64,000 nt of DNA from Dongia sedimenti (GTDB lineage Bacteria; Pseudomonadota; Alphaproteobacteria; Dongiales; Dongiaceae): contig JAUYVI010000004.1 of the NCBI GenBank assembly GCA_030715195.1, forward strand, positions 62,001 to 126,000, read 5' to 3'. Made by a program: the position numbers and the translations under genes. The notes beneath the pieces were generated by a model. That model had not been told where the DNA came from. It worked only from the letters and a program-made list of their open reading frames with translations, and ran no database searches. This document shows, one piece after another, positions 36,831 through 44,560 of this stretch; the stretch's first letter is position 1; each line of letters begins with the position of its first letter.

Positions 36831-37205
36831 CGTCAACCCCGACGGGACCCAGACAGAATCGAAAGACGTTTCCGCCGCGCGGAGCGGCGTGGCGCCTTCA
36901 GCATCAAGGACTTGCCCGCATCCACGACCCGCAGAAACGCGCGAAGCCGTCAGGGTAACGAAACCATCATCGCGGCCTGAACGCAGACGTGACGCAGACA
37001 GAATCGAAAACAGCGCCGGCCCAGGTTCCGCTTCGTCAACCCCGACGGGACCCCGACAGAATGGAGAAACACTTCCGTCGCGCGGAGCCTTTCAATGCCT
37101 TCATCATCAAGGGTTTGCCTGCATTCACGACGCTCAAGAGCGCGCCAGGCCGTCAGGGTGGCAAGACGGCCATCACGCCATCAACGCAGACAGGACACCG
37201 ATAGA
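36831..37205 (+). repeat. 203-bp imperfect tandem duplication in an 800-bp gene-poor stretch
   Basis: Copies start at 36831 and 37034 (CGTCAACCCCGACGGGACCC and CGTCAACCCCGACGGGACCC again), 203 bp apart, and align without gaps for at least 141 bp. The motif ACAGAATCGAAA recurs in both and between them. In one frame both encode RQPRRDPDRxExxFRRAE and 30 of 47 residues agree, in two consecutive short open frames (36687-36980 and 36989-37204). Several differences are synonymous, hinting at coding. No family was recognised. The rest of 36496-37296 holds no recognisable gene. Confidence 0.6.
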
Positions 37206-37296
37206 TCGATAACCCGCGCAACGCAGACCGGACGCAGACAGAACCACTCGCATGATCGCCGGATGGACAGGATGGAGAATCGAAGACGACTTCGCC

Positions 37297-37815
37297 TCAG
37301 AACTCCATCAGCGCGTCGATCTGCGCCTGATCGACCGCGTGGTCCGTGCCGTGGATGATGGCGCTGGCTTGGCCGATCAGGTCCTGCAGGTTGCGCGAGG
37401 CGCGCTCGGCGATCATGCGGGTCACGTCTTCATTGCCTTCGGCGAGTGCGGCGTCCAGCTTCTCGATGCTGAGCGCGACCAGCCGGTTCATCTCGGCCAC
37501 CAGCTGGTCGAACGGTTCCTTATAGGCCGGCGGCGAGAAGTCATAGGCCTCGATCGCGAGGTCGCGGTCGGCGATGTGGCTGGCGCGGAAATGGTCCTGA
37601 TAGCTAAGCGGCTGCCAGGCCTTGCAGTCCTCCAGGCATTCCGGCGCGTCGGGCACCAGGTCGAACAGCATGACGATTTCGTTGATGTGGTTCAGGTAGT
37701 CGGTGGCGAGCAGCGTCTTCTCGTTGACGTTGGAATCGCGGGCGCGCTCGCACAGCGCGCGCGTTTTTGCCGCGCGGTCAATGACTTCCCCTGCGATGCC
37801 GAGTTCGCCGGTCAC
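37297..37815 (-). CDS. Conserved hypothetical helical protein
   Basis: A 172-residue soluble protein; GTG at 37815 is chosen for its GAGGA ribosome site, giving TGELGIAGEVIDRAAKTRAL. It is almost all helical and acidic, with two cysteines (ECLEDC) and conserved-looking segments (LLATDYLNHINEIVMLFDLV, PPAYKEPFDQLVAEMNRLVA). No signal peptide, membrane segment or known motif is seen. It lies 141 bp downstream of the cyclase gene on the same strand and may belong to that operon. I do not recognise the family; the helical-bundle pattern would fit a regulatory or adaptor protein. Confidence 0.7.
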   Translation of the reverse strand: MTGELGIAGEVIDRAAKTRALCERARDSNVNEKTLLATDYLNHINEIVMLFDLVPDAPECLEDCKAWQPLSYQDHFRASHIADRDLAIEAYDFSPPAYKEPFDQLVAEMNRLVALSIEKLDAALAEGNEDVTRMIAERASRNLQDLIGQASAIIHGTDHAVDQAQIDALMEF

Positions 37816-37956
37816 GTTCCTCAATAACCCCAAGCCTCAAGCGCGCTCTCGGCCATCCTGGCGGCTGGCTAGGAACGCCGACCCAGTATGCCATGCAAGA
37901 GTTAAGCAGATATTGGCGACCGAAGCATTGATAAGTGTTTTGGACCAAAGGATTAG

Positions 37957-39780
37957 TTATCCGGGGAAATTCAGCCGCCGGAACTCCAGGGGTGCGGCGA
38001 AGCCCTTGAGGCTGGCTTGATCGCGTTTGGCGGGGATGCCCTCTGCGGCCAGGCGGTCCAGGATCGGGGCGACCGCCGGGTCCTCGGCGATCTCCCGGCT
38101 GAGCACGACGTCGCCGCCCTGGCTCTGGCCTTGCAGCCGGGCCGCCAGGTTCACGGTCGAGCCGAAATAGTCCAGGCGGTCGTTGAGCGTGACGATGATG
38201 CAGGGGCCCTGATGCAGGCCGAGCTTGATCGCAATGGCGTCGCTCCCGTCGCCCACCGGATGCTCGCGATTGAAGGCGGCGACCTGCCGCTGGATCGCGA
38301 CCGCGGCCTGAAGACCGTCCTCGGGCCGCGCGAAGGCCGCCATGACCGCATCGCCGATGGTCTTCACGATGGCGCCCTGATGGTCGCGGATGGTCCGGGC
38401 CATGAAGGCGAAATGATCGCGCACCAGGTGATAGGCGGTCGCATCGCCGATCTTCTGATAGAGCGCGGTCGAGCCGCGGAGATCGGAGAACAGCAGCGTG
38501 ACGCGGCCGATGCTCACTTCGTCGCCCGGGCGCAGCACGTCCTCGGAGAACAGGTCGCGGAACGCCTGCAGGGCCGTCACCCGATCCGCGGTCAAGGCAT
38601 CCGCCACCCAGGCGCGACTCTCGACGATCGCGGTCAGCGGCCGCCGGCTGCGGTTCTCGAGCCGGATCGTGCCGCGCGGCGCCGGTGCGCCGGCCGTCAC
38701 GGCGTCGTCTTCCAGGACCACCGTTGGAAAGCCCGCGATGCCGGAATCGATGTCGCATTCCGGACCGGCTTCGAGCGTGCGCAGGCGATAGGGGCCGAAG
38801 GAGAGCTGCGCCTTGATCTCCCGCGTCTCGCCGGGATCGAGCGCGACCTGCAGCTTGATATGCGGCGTCGAGACCGGGCCCATCAGGCAGTATTCGCCGC
38901 TCTCCATCGGGCGGATCGCTTCGGCCGGGCGGAAGCTCGCCTCGACGTTCTTCGAGAAGTCGCGGCCGTAATCGATGTTGCAGGAGTCGCAATGCGCGCC
39001 GTCCGGCAGGCGATCGAGGCCGCCCGACCAGGCCTTGGCCACGCGGCAGCGCGGGCAGAGCAGGTCCCAGCGCAGTTCCAGCAGCCCGGCCCGCACCGCT
39101 TGCAGGCAGAGCTCGATCACCTCGAGCGCCGGCCGATCCCAGTCATGGGCGAGCTTCAACGGCCGGATGTGCCAGAGGTCGACCTCCTGGGCGTGGAGCA
39201 CCAGGTCGGCCAGCCGTTGCGCGAGGCCGTGGCCGTTCGGCGAGGCGTCGATCTCCTTCACCAGGCGCGCGACACGCGCCACGACCTCCGGCTTCGGCTG
39301 CGGCGCGGCGTAGCTGAACAGCGACGCGGAGTCGCCCTTGGCGAAGGCGTTGGCCTCCTCGGCCAGGCGCCCGAAGGTCTTGGCCGAGGAAGGGAAGAAA
39401 CCGGTCGCCAGGATCAATCGCCCGATCAGGTTGGCCGGCGCGGCGCTCAGCCGGTAATGCCCGAGCGCGCCTTCGCCGTTGGGCTCCAGTGAGAATTGCG
39501 CGCAGAGCGACTTCAAGGGGCCACTGTCGAAGTACCGGCAATGCTCGAACCATTGCTCGGCGACCCAGTTGACCGGCTTCTCGCGCCACCGGATGTCGAA
39601 CGGCCCCATTTTCACGCGGCCGAGGAACTTCACGCTGCCGTCGGGCTGCGGAATCTCGGTAATCGCGTGCTTGGGGATCTTGGCGGCTTCGTTGACGCGG
39701 GCGGTATCCGCCAGCAGCGGCCAGATCTCCGCCGGCGGTCGGTCGAAACGCCAAGTCCAGCTTGCGGATTTCTCGCCCAT
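37957..39780 (-). CDS. Class III adenylate cyclase with SRPBCC-like and zinc-ribbon N-terminus
   Basis: A 607-residue protein. Residues 1-150 resemble a START/SRPBCC ligand-binding fold (TWRFDRPPAEIWPLLADTAR), about 165-400 is the region known in DUF5939 cyclases with a zinc ribbon (Cys242, 245, 264, 267: CPRC..CDSC), and about 425-600 is the cyclase. Catalytic residues are complete for a homodimer: metal Asp433 (FSDLRGST) and Asp477 (KTIGDAVM), adenine-selecting Lys473 and Asp537 (DYFGSTVN), and transition-state Asn544 and Arg548. cAMP is therefore the expected product. No membrane segment. It lies 63 bp after the HAD gene on the same strand. The cyclic-nucleotide-binding protein at 14405 is a possible effector. 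Confidence 0.9.
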   Translation of the reverse strand: MGEKSASWTWRFDRPPAEIWPLLADTARVNEAAKIPKHAITEIPQPDGSVKFLGRVKMGPFDIRWREKPVNWVAEQWFEHCRYFDSGPLKSLCAQFSLEPNGEGALGHYRLSAAPANLIGRLILATGFFPSSAKTFGRLAEEANAFAKGDSASLFSYAAPQPKPEVVARVARLVKEIDASPNGHGLAQRLADLVLHAQEVDLWHIRPLKLAHDWDRPALEVIELCLQAVRAGLLELRWDLLCPRCRVAKAWSGGLDRLPDGAHCDSCNIDYGRDFSKNVEASFRPAEAIRPMESGEYCLMGPVSTPHIKLQVALDPGETREIKAQLSFGPYRLRTLEAGPECDIDSGIAGFPTVVLEDDAVTAGAPAPRGTIRLENRSRRPLTAIVESRAWVADALTADRVTALQAFRDLFSEDVLRPGDEVSIGRVTLLFSDLRGSTALYQKIGDATAYHLVRDHFAFMARTIRDHQGAIVKTIGDAVMAAFARPEDGLQAAVAIQRQVAAFNREHPVGDGSDAIAIKLGLHQGPCIIVTLNDRLDYFGSTVNLAARLQGQSQGGDVVLSREIAEDPAVAPILDRLAAEGIPAKRDQASLKGFAAPLEFRRLNFPG

Positions 39781-39843
39781 GCGCGTTCCAGTCTCCGCGA
39801 CTATCCTAGATACGCAGGAGCCGGGCGGCCGGATGACTCCGGA

Positions 39844-40740
39844 TCACCAGGCGAGGAGAGGCAGTCCGTATTCGGGGATGGTCTCGAAGGACCGGTTGAG
39901 TTCCCGGAGGAACTTCGGTTCGATCTTGGCGGCGTAGAGCAGTTCCGAGCGATGGATGCCGCCGGCGATCAGCAAGGCTTTGGCGCCGGCATCCTGGGCT
40001 CCGCGCATATCGGTCCGATAGGAATCGCCGACGCCGAGCACCCGGGCCGGGGCCGCGCCGGCCGCCTTGAAGATCACGTCGTAGATCTTCCCATGCGGCT
40101 TGCCGTGATAGACGACGCGGCCGCCCAGGTTCTCATAACGCTGGGCGATCGCCCCGGCGCAGATCTCCTCGACGCCGCCGCGATGTACCATCAGATCGGG
40201 ATTGGCGCAGAGCATCGGCAGGCTTTGCTTCAGCGCCAGCCGCAGCACCGGGTCGAAGTCCTTGGCCGTCGCCTTCGCGTCCTCGACGCCGGTCACCAGC
40301 ACGAAGCTCGCCGCGCCGATCTCATCGACCCGCTCCAGCTGGAGCCCGTCGAGGATTCCGGCATCGCGGTCCGACATGATCGCGTAGACGCGCCGGCCGA
40401 GGCGCTGGCCCAATCCATCGGGCCGCGTCTTCAGGTATTTCCAGGTCTCTTCCCCCGACGTGTACATGTCTGAATAAAGCGCGCGGTCGATGCCCATCTC
40501 GGTCAGCTTGGCTTCGACCTCGGCGGCGCGGCGCGGTGCGTTCGACAGGATTGCGACAGACTTGCCGGCGTCGCGCAGCCGCGCCAGGCAATCGAGCGCC
40601 GCCGGATAGGGCTTCACCCCGTCATGCACACAGCCCCAAAGGTCCATGAGCACAAGGTCGAAGCCGGCGGCGATCTCGCGAACGCCGGTGATGATGCGGG
40701 TTTCAGGCTGAAGCCCATTGACAATGCGGGTATCGGGCAT
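39844..40740 (-). CDS. TIGR01459-family HAD hydrolase
   Basis: A 298-residue HAD-superfamily phosphatase, class IIA (NagD-like). Motif I is LVLMDLWGCVHDGVKPYPAA, where the second Asp of DxD is replaced by Trp-Gly as is typical of TIGR01459. Motif II is VAILSNAPRRAAEVE, motif III lies around YHGKPHGKIYDVIF, and motif IV is VLGVGDSYRTDMRGAQDAGA. The cap is C2-type. The substrate is unknown, probably a small sugar or nucleotide phosphate. It starts 6 bp after the EAL-protein stop, so the two are cotranscribed, with pyrD further upstream. Confidence 0.9.
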   Translation of the reverse strand: MPDTRIVNGLQPETRIITGVREIAAGFDLVLMDLWGCVHDGVKPYPAALDCLARLRDAGKSVAILSNAPRRAAEVEAKLTEMGIDRALYSDMYTSGEETWKYLKTRPDGLGQRLGRRVYAIMSDRDAGILDGLQLERVDEIGAASFVLVTGVEDAKATAKDFDPVLRLALKQSLPMLCANPDLMVHRGGVEEICAGAIAQRYENLGGRVVYHGKPHGKIYDVIFKAAGAAPARVLGVGDSYRTDMRGAQDAGAKALLIAGGIHRSELLYAAKIEPKFLRELNRSFETIPEYGLPLLAW

Positions 40741-40746
40741 GGAGCT

Positions 40747-42090
40747 CTATGAAGCGGTGGCGGCCAAGTCCGGCTTGGCGATCCGGGGTTCGCCAAAGAG
40801 ATAGCCTTGTCCGAAGTCGATGGAAAGCTCCAAGAGTTCCAGCAGCATGGGCTCGGACTCGATGCGGTCGACGATGAGGTCGATCGCATAGGAGTCGAGC
40901 ATGCGCTTGAAGTTCTTGGGATCCTCGCCGATGGCGCCGCTCGCCGCCGCCTGGGCCAGGCGTGTCGCCTCGATCTTGATGAAGCGGAAATGCCGGCTGG
41001 ACAGCGCCGGCACGTCGATGTCGAGATTGGTGACCTTGTCGAGCGAGAAGCGATAGCCGAGCTGGGCCAGCCGGTCGAGATCGCGGTAGAGCGTCGGATC
41101 GGCTGTGTCGAAGGCGCGCTGGGAGAACTCGAACACGATCGCCGGCGCGAGCTCCGCATTCTGCGCCATCAGATTGATGAACTCGCGGAAGAAATCGCGG
41201 TCGGCCAGCGTCCGCTGCGAGATGTTCAGGAAGAAGCCGACATTGGCGTTGGCCTTGCGGAGCTTCCGCAGCAACTGGATGCAGCGGAACAGCAGCATGT
41301 TGTCGATCGCGGTCACCAGGCCGAAGCGCTCGGCGATGTCGAGATACTGCTCGGGCACCAGGACCTTGCCGTCGGCCGCCTTGATCCGCGAATAGCATTC
41401 GAAGAAGCGCCGCTTCCGCTGCGGCAGGCTGACGATCGGTTGCAAGGCGAGCTCGACGCGGTTCTCGCGCAAGCCGTCGCGGATCAGGTCCAGGATCTGC
41501 CGTTCGCCCAGGCCCTGCACCACCGGCGGCATCGGCAGGCTGCTCGAGTTCTCGTCCTTGGCGGGCGTGACGGGCTTCGGCGGCTCGGCGCGCACCGGGA
41601 CTTCGCGACTCAAGGTTTCGCGACGTTGCGCATTCGGATTGTCGACCACGCGCAGGCTCGGCGGCGCGGCGGGTATCGCCGGCGCAGCGATCGCCGCCGT
41701 GGTGCCGCGGGACTGATAGAGCTGCTCGATCAGGCTCTGCAGCACTTTCACCTCGGCGACCACCTCGCCGACATCGCGCTGCGGCTCGGCCTCGAGCGTG
41801 CTCAAGGCGCCGGCGATATTCTGCATCTGCTCTTCGACCCGGCGCTGGTCGCCGATCATCAGGCCCATCGCCTGGTTCATCTGGCCCATGATGTCGGCGC
41901 ATTGCCGCACCGTCGCGCGCTGGCGCAGCGCGAGCACCAGAAGCGCCCCCACGACGAACACGAAGCCGCCGATCACGGCGCCCATCTGCGGCGAGATCTC
42001 GGCCGGAAAATATTGCGGCAGGAACCAGGCCGCGGCGACCGCCACGGCGAGGCTCGACAGCAACAGAAGGAAGTGGCGCCCCGGAGACAT
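40747..42090 (-). CDS. Membrane protein with degenerate EAL domain
   Basis: A 447-residue protein: two N-terminal helices (about 6-27 and 37-56), a coiled coil (about 60-125), a Pro-rich linker, then an EAL-type domain (about 195-440). The c-di-GMP phosphodiesterase site is eroded: EALLR is ECYSR (Glu231), the EITE-type motif is EFSQ and DDFG is DKVT (Asp351, Lys352); Asn289 is kept. It is therefore probably a binding or scaffold protein, not an enzyme. It sits in a pyrD-EAL-HAD run on the minus strand (41 bp and 6 bp gaps). Confidence 0.88.
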   Translation of the reverse strand: MSPGRHFLLLLSSLAVAVAAAWFLPQYFPAEISPQMGAVIGGFVFVVGALLVLALRQRATVRQCADIMGQMNQAMGLMIGDQRRVEEQMQNIAGALSTLEAEPQRDVGEVVAEVKVLQSLIEQLYQSRGTTAAIAAPAIPAAPPSLRVVDNPNAQRRETLSREVPVRAEPPKPVTPAKDENSSSLPMPPVVQGLGERQILDLIRDGLRENRVELALQPIVSLPQRKRRFFECYSRIKAADGKVLVPEQYLDIAERFGLVTAIDNMLLFRCIQLLRKLRKANANVGFFLNISQRTLADRDFFREFINLMAQNAELAPAIVFEFSQRAFDTADPTLYRDLDRLAQLGYRFSLDKVTNLDIDVPALSSRHFRFIKIEATRLAQAAASGAIGEDPKNFKRMLDSYAIDLIVDRIESEPMLLELLELSIDFGQGYLFGEPRIAKPDLAATAS

Positions 42091-42131
42091 GGCGTCTGCT
42101 TATCCCATGATGGTTAAAATGACCTTAACCA

Positions 42132-43181
42132 TCACCTGTGGTCGGCGCCAACCGCGTCGGCGATGTTGGCGAAGCCGTCGCGCGCCAGCAGTGCCGCCAA
42201 TCCGTCCTTGATGCGTTGGACCAGACCCGGTCCTTCGAACACCAGCGCGGAATAGACCTGCACCAAGCTGGCCCCGGCGCGGATCTTGGCGTAGGCGTCC
42301 GCGGCGCTCGCGATGCCGCCGACGCCGATGATCGGCAGCTTGCCGCCGGTGCGGCGATAGAGATCACGCAGGATTTCGGTCGCGGGCTGGAACAGCGGCC
42401 GGCCGCTCAAGCCGCCGGCTTCCTGGGCGAAGCGCGGATCGAGGCCCGCGGGCCGCGCGAGTGTCGTGTTGCTGACGATCAGCCCGTCGAGACCGGAGGC
42501 CAAGGCCACGTCGGCAATATCCTGGCGATCGGCATCGGTCAGGTCCGGGGCGATCTTCAGGAGCAGCGGCGGGCGGCGCGCGAGCCGGGCGCGCGCCTCC
42601 AGCACGGCCGCGATCAAAGCGGCCAGCGCGTCGCGGCTTTGCAGCGCGCGGAGGCCCGGCGTGTTCGGCGAGGAGACGTTGATCACCAGATAATCGGCGA
42701 GCGGACCGAGCGCCGCCGTGCCCGCCGTGTAATCGGCCGCGGCATCGGCCTGATCTTTGTTCTTGCCGAGGTTGACGCCGACAATGCCGCGCGCCCGGTC
42801 GCGACCCTGCAGCCGCGCGGCCATCGCGACCATGCCCTGATTGTTGAAGCCCATGCGGTTGATCACCGCGCGATCGGCGGTGAGGCGAAACAGCCGCGGG
42901 CGCGGATTGCCCGGCTGCGGCTTCGGGGTGACGCTGCCCAGTTCGACGAAGCCAAAACCGAGGCCCAAAGTCTGCCGGTAGACCTCGCCATCCTTGTCGA
43001 ACCCCGCGGCCAGGCCGACCGGATTGGGAAAGGCGAGGCCGAAGACGGTCTGCGCCAGGATCGCCGGGTCGGGCCGGCGGTCGCCGCCGATCAGTCCGGT
43101 CTTCAGCGCGGCGATGGCCAGGCGGTGGGCCCGCTCCGCATCGATCCGGTCGAGGAGCAGGAAAGCCCAATGATATAGCAT
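42132..43181 (-). CDS. pyrD: Dihydroorotate dehydrogenase (quinone), class 2
   Basis: A 349-residue membrane-associated flavoenzyme of pyrimidine synthesis, oxidising dihydroorotate with quinone. ATG at 43181 gives MLYHWAFLLLDRIDAERAHR, the quinone-tunnel helices of class 2; the open frame to 43472 is spurious. Motifs: NPVGLAAGFDKDGE, GFVELGSVTPKPQPGNPRPR, NRMGFNNQG, the active-site loop VINVSSPNTPGLR (Ser base), LLLKIAPDLTD, SNTT and IGVGGIASAADA (FMN phosphate). It is divergent from the S24-type repressor gene across a 434-bp interval. Confidence 0.96.
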   Translation of the reverse strand: MLYHWAFLLLDRIDAERAHRLAIAALKTGLIGGDRRPDPAILAQTVFGLAFPNPVGLAAGFDKDGEVYRQTLGLGFGFVELGSVTPKPQPGNPRPRLFRLTADRAVINRMGFNNQGMVAMAARLQGRDRARGIVGVNLGKNKDQADAAADYTAGTAALGPLADYLVINVSSPNTPGLRALQSRDALAALIAAVLEARARLARRPPLLLKIAPDLTDADRQDIADVALASGLDGLIVSNTTLARPAGLDPRFAQEAGGLSGRPLFQPATEILRDLYRRTGGKLPIIGVGGIASAADAYAKIRAGASLVQVYSALVFEGPGLVQRIKDGLAALLARDGFANIADAVGADHR

Positions 43182-43366
43182 CGCCACCGCCACCGTTTTG
43201 ACTGTGCAAAAGCTATCAGGCGGCGGCGATTCGCAAACAGCCGGACGCGACAGGACGATAAGCAGTTTCAGAACGCGCGGTGACCCAGCGGAGCGGCCCC
43301 CAAAGTGCCGATTTTTCGCAATTTGCAAATGGGTGGCCGCCGAACTGTACCAGAAACCACCAAAAC

Positions 43367-43387
43367 AGCACCAAATTGTGCTAGCAC
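43367..43387. promoter_or_regulatory. Three overlapping AGCAC half-sites in the pyrD/repressor interval
   Basis: AGCAC (43367-43371), then GTGCT (43378-43382), then AGCAC (43383-43387) form one inverted repeat with a 6-bp spacer and one perfect 10-bp palindrome (GTGCTAGCAC). Nearby ATTTGCAAAT (43321-43330) is another perfect palindrome. The 434-bp interval 43182-43615 holds no convincing gene. These are candidate operators; which protein binds is not known. Confidence 0.4.
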
Positions 43388-43508
43388 CGTCATCTTTTTC
43401 CCAGTAGCGCCATTTATTCCTGAAGACTGAAACTCTACACTGCCTTCGCGAGTCAATCGGAGCCACTGCCACGGCGCATGCGCTGTATCAGACCCGATTA
43501 TCGATTAT

Positions 43509-43530
43509 CACCGATCACGGTGGATCGGTG
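43509..43530. promoter_or_regulatory. 8-bp inverted repeat upstream of the S24-type repressor
   Basis: CACCGATC (43509-43516) and GATCGGTG (43523-43530) form a perfect inverted repeat with a 6-bp spacer, about 85 bp before the GTG start at 43616. The symmetry and size suit a dimeric Cro/CI-type repressor, so autoregulation is plausible. Its position also argues against translation starting further upstream. Confidence 0.45.
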
Positions 43531-43615
43531 GCACCGCCCTCGGTCCAGGGCGATTGGGGACTGGCAGATGACGATGGCCAAATTGGCGACCGAGCCGAAT
43601 GACGAGGAGGCGCGC

Positions 43616-44323
43616 GTGAACAATCCAATCATCCACACCCAGATGCTGCAGCATGGCGATGTGTGGCGCGGCATCGACCGGCTCGCCGCCAAGCACGGGC
43701 TCTCGGCCTCGGGCCTGGCGCGGCGCGCCGGCCTCGATCCGACGGCCTTCAATCCTTCCAAGCGCATCACCCGCGAGGGCCGGCCGCGCTGGCCGAGCAC
43801 GGAATCGGTCGCGAAGATCCTGGCGGTGACCGGGGAAAGCTTCAGCAGTTTTGTCCAGCTGACAGGTGCCGCGGGCAGCAGTGTCGGTGGCTATGACGAG
43901 GCGATCGGCGCCGGCCGCATGGCACCGCGTCCGGCGGCGCGGGCGCTGCCGATCATCGCCCTCGAGCGTCTGACCGAGAGCGAGTGCTTCAGCACCGACG
44001 GCCAGCCGAAGGGCGAAAGCTGGGGCCGCATGAGCTTCGGCACGATCAACGACCGTGGCGCCTTCGCGATCGAGATCAGCGGCCGCGACCTCGACCCGAT
44101 CTATCGCGACGGCGACGTCGTCGTGGTCTCGCCCAGCGCCGAGATCCGCCGCGGCGATCGTGTCGTGGTGCAGGGCGGCGACGGCTCGGTCCGCATCCGC
44201 CGCGTCGGCCGCCAGGATGCCGACGGCGTGCTGCTGGAGCCGGTCGCGTCTTCCGGCCCCGGCGAGTATGTGGCGGCGGCGCAGACCCGCTGGATCGCGC
44301 GCATTCTCTGGGCCAGCCAGTAA
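43616..44323 (+). CDS. Helix-turn-helix regulator with non-cleaving S24/LexA-like domain
   Basis: About 235 residues. GTG at 43616 is chosen because GAGGAGG lies 5 bp upstream; ATG 43568 is an alternative. An N-terminal HTH (RGIDRLAAKHGLSASGLARR, then SKRITREGRPRWPSTESVAK) is followed by a CI/LexA-type fold (about 120-235). The catalytic Ser position of the GDSMEP motif is Asp (SGRDLDP), and the Lys position appears as Arg (SVRIRRVG), so self-cleavage is not expected. It is probably a stable DNA-binding regulator, as in the COG2932 group of alphaproteobacteria. It is monocistronic with a strong terminator. No phage genes surround it. Confidence 0.85.
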   Translation: MNNPIIHTQMLQHGDVWRGIDRLAAKHGLSASGLARRAGLDPTAFNPSKRITREGRPRWPSTESVAKILAVTGESFSSFVQLTGAAGSSVGGYDEAIGAGRMAPRPAARALPIIALERLTESECFSTDGQPKGESWGRMSFGTINDRGAFAIEISGRDLDPIYRDGDVVVVSPSAEIRRGDRVVVQGGDGSVRIRRVGRQDADGVLLEPVASSGPGEYVAAAQTRWIARILWASQ

Positions 44324-44353
44324 GTCGATCTTCAAAGCCGGCTGCTTTGCGTT

Positions 44354-44383
44354 GCGGCGGCCTTGCGGCCGCCGCTGCGTTTT
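44354..44383 (+). terminator. Rho-independent terminator after the S24-type regulator
   Basis: A perfect 9-bp stem GCGGCGGCC (44354-44362) and GGCCGCCGC (44367-44375) closes a TTGC loop and is followed by TGCGTTTT. It lies about 30 bp after the stop codon. Confidence 0.75.
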
Positions 44384-44560
44384 CGGGACCCAGCTTGACC
44401 GCGCTGCCGCGGCCCCGCTACCGTTGACCTCCTCGGCCAAGCCGCACTGACACGGCCGAGCTCGGCCGGCTTTCCACGCGACAATCGAGGTTTGCCAATC
44501 CGGCGGGAGGAGTCCGACGGAGCGGCAGAGAGTGCGGCGGCAGATCTGGGAGGTTTTCAC

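Noticed and set aside
36496-37296. CRISPR array or tRNA in the repeat-rich stretch
   Set aside because: The repeats are only two ~200-bp copies with no regular short repeat/spacer pattern, and no cloverleaf could be drawn.
43478-43615. Longer N-terminus of the S24-type regulator
   Set aside because: It would run through the CACCGATC inverted repeat and lacks a ribosome site; GTG 43616 has GAGGAGG just upstream.
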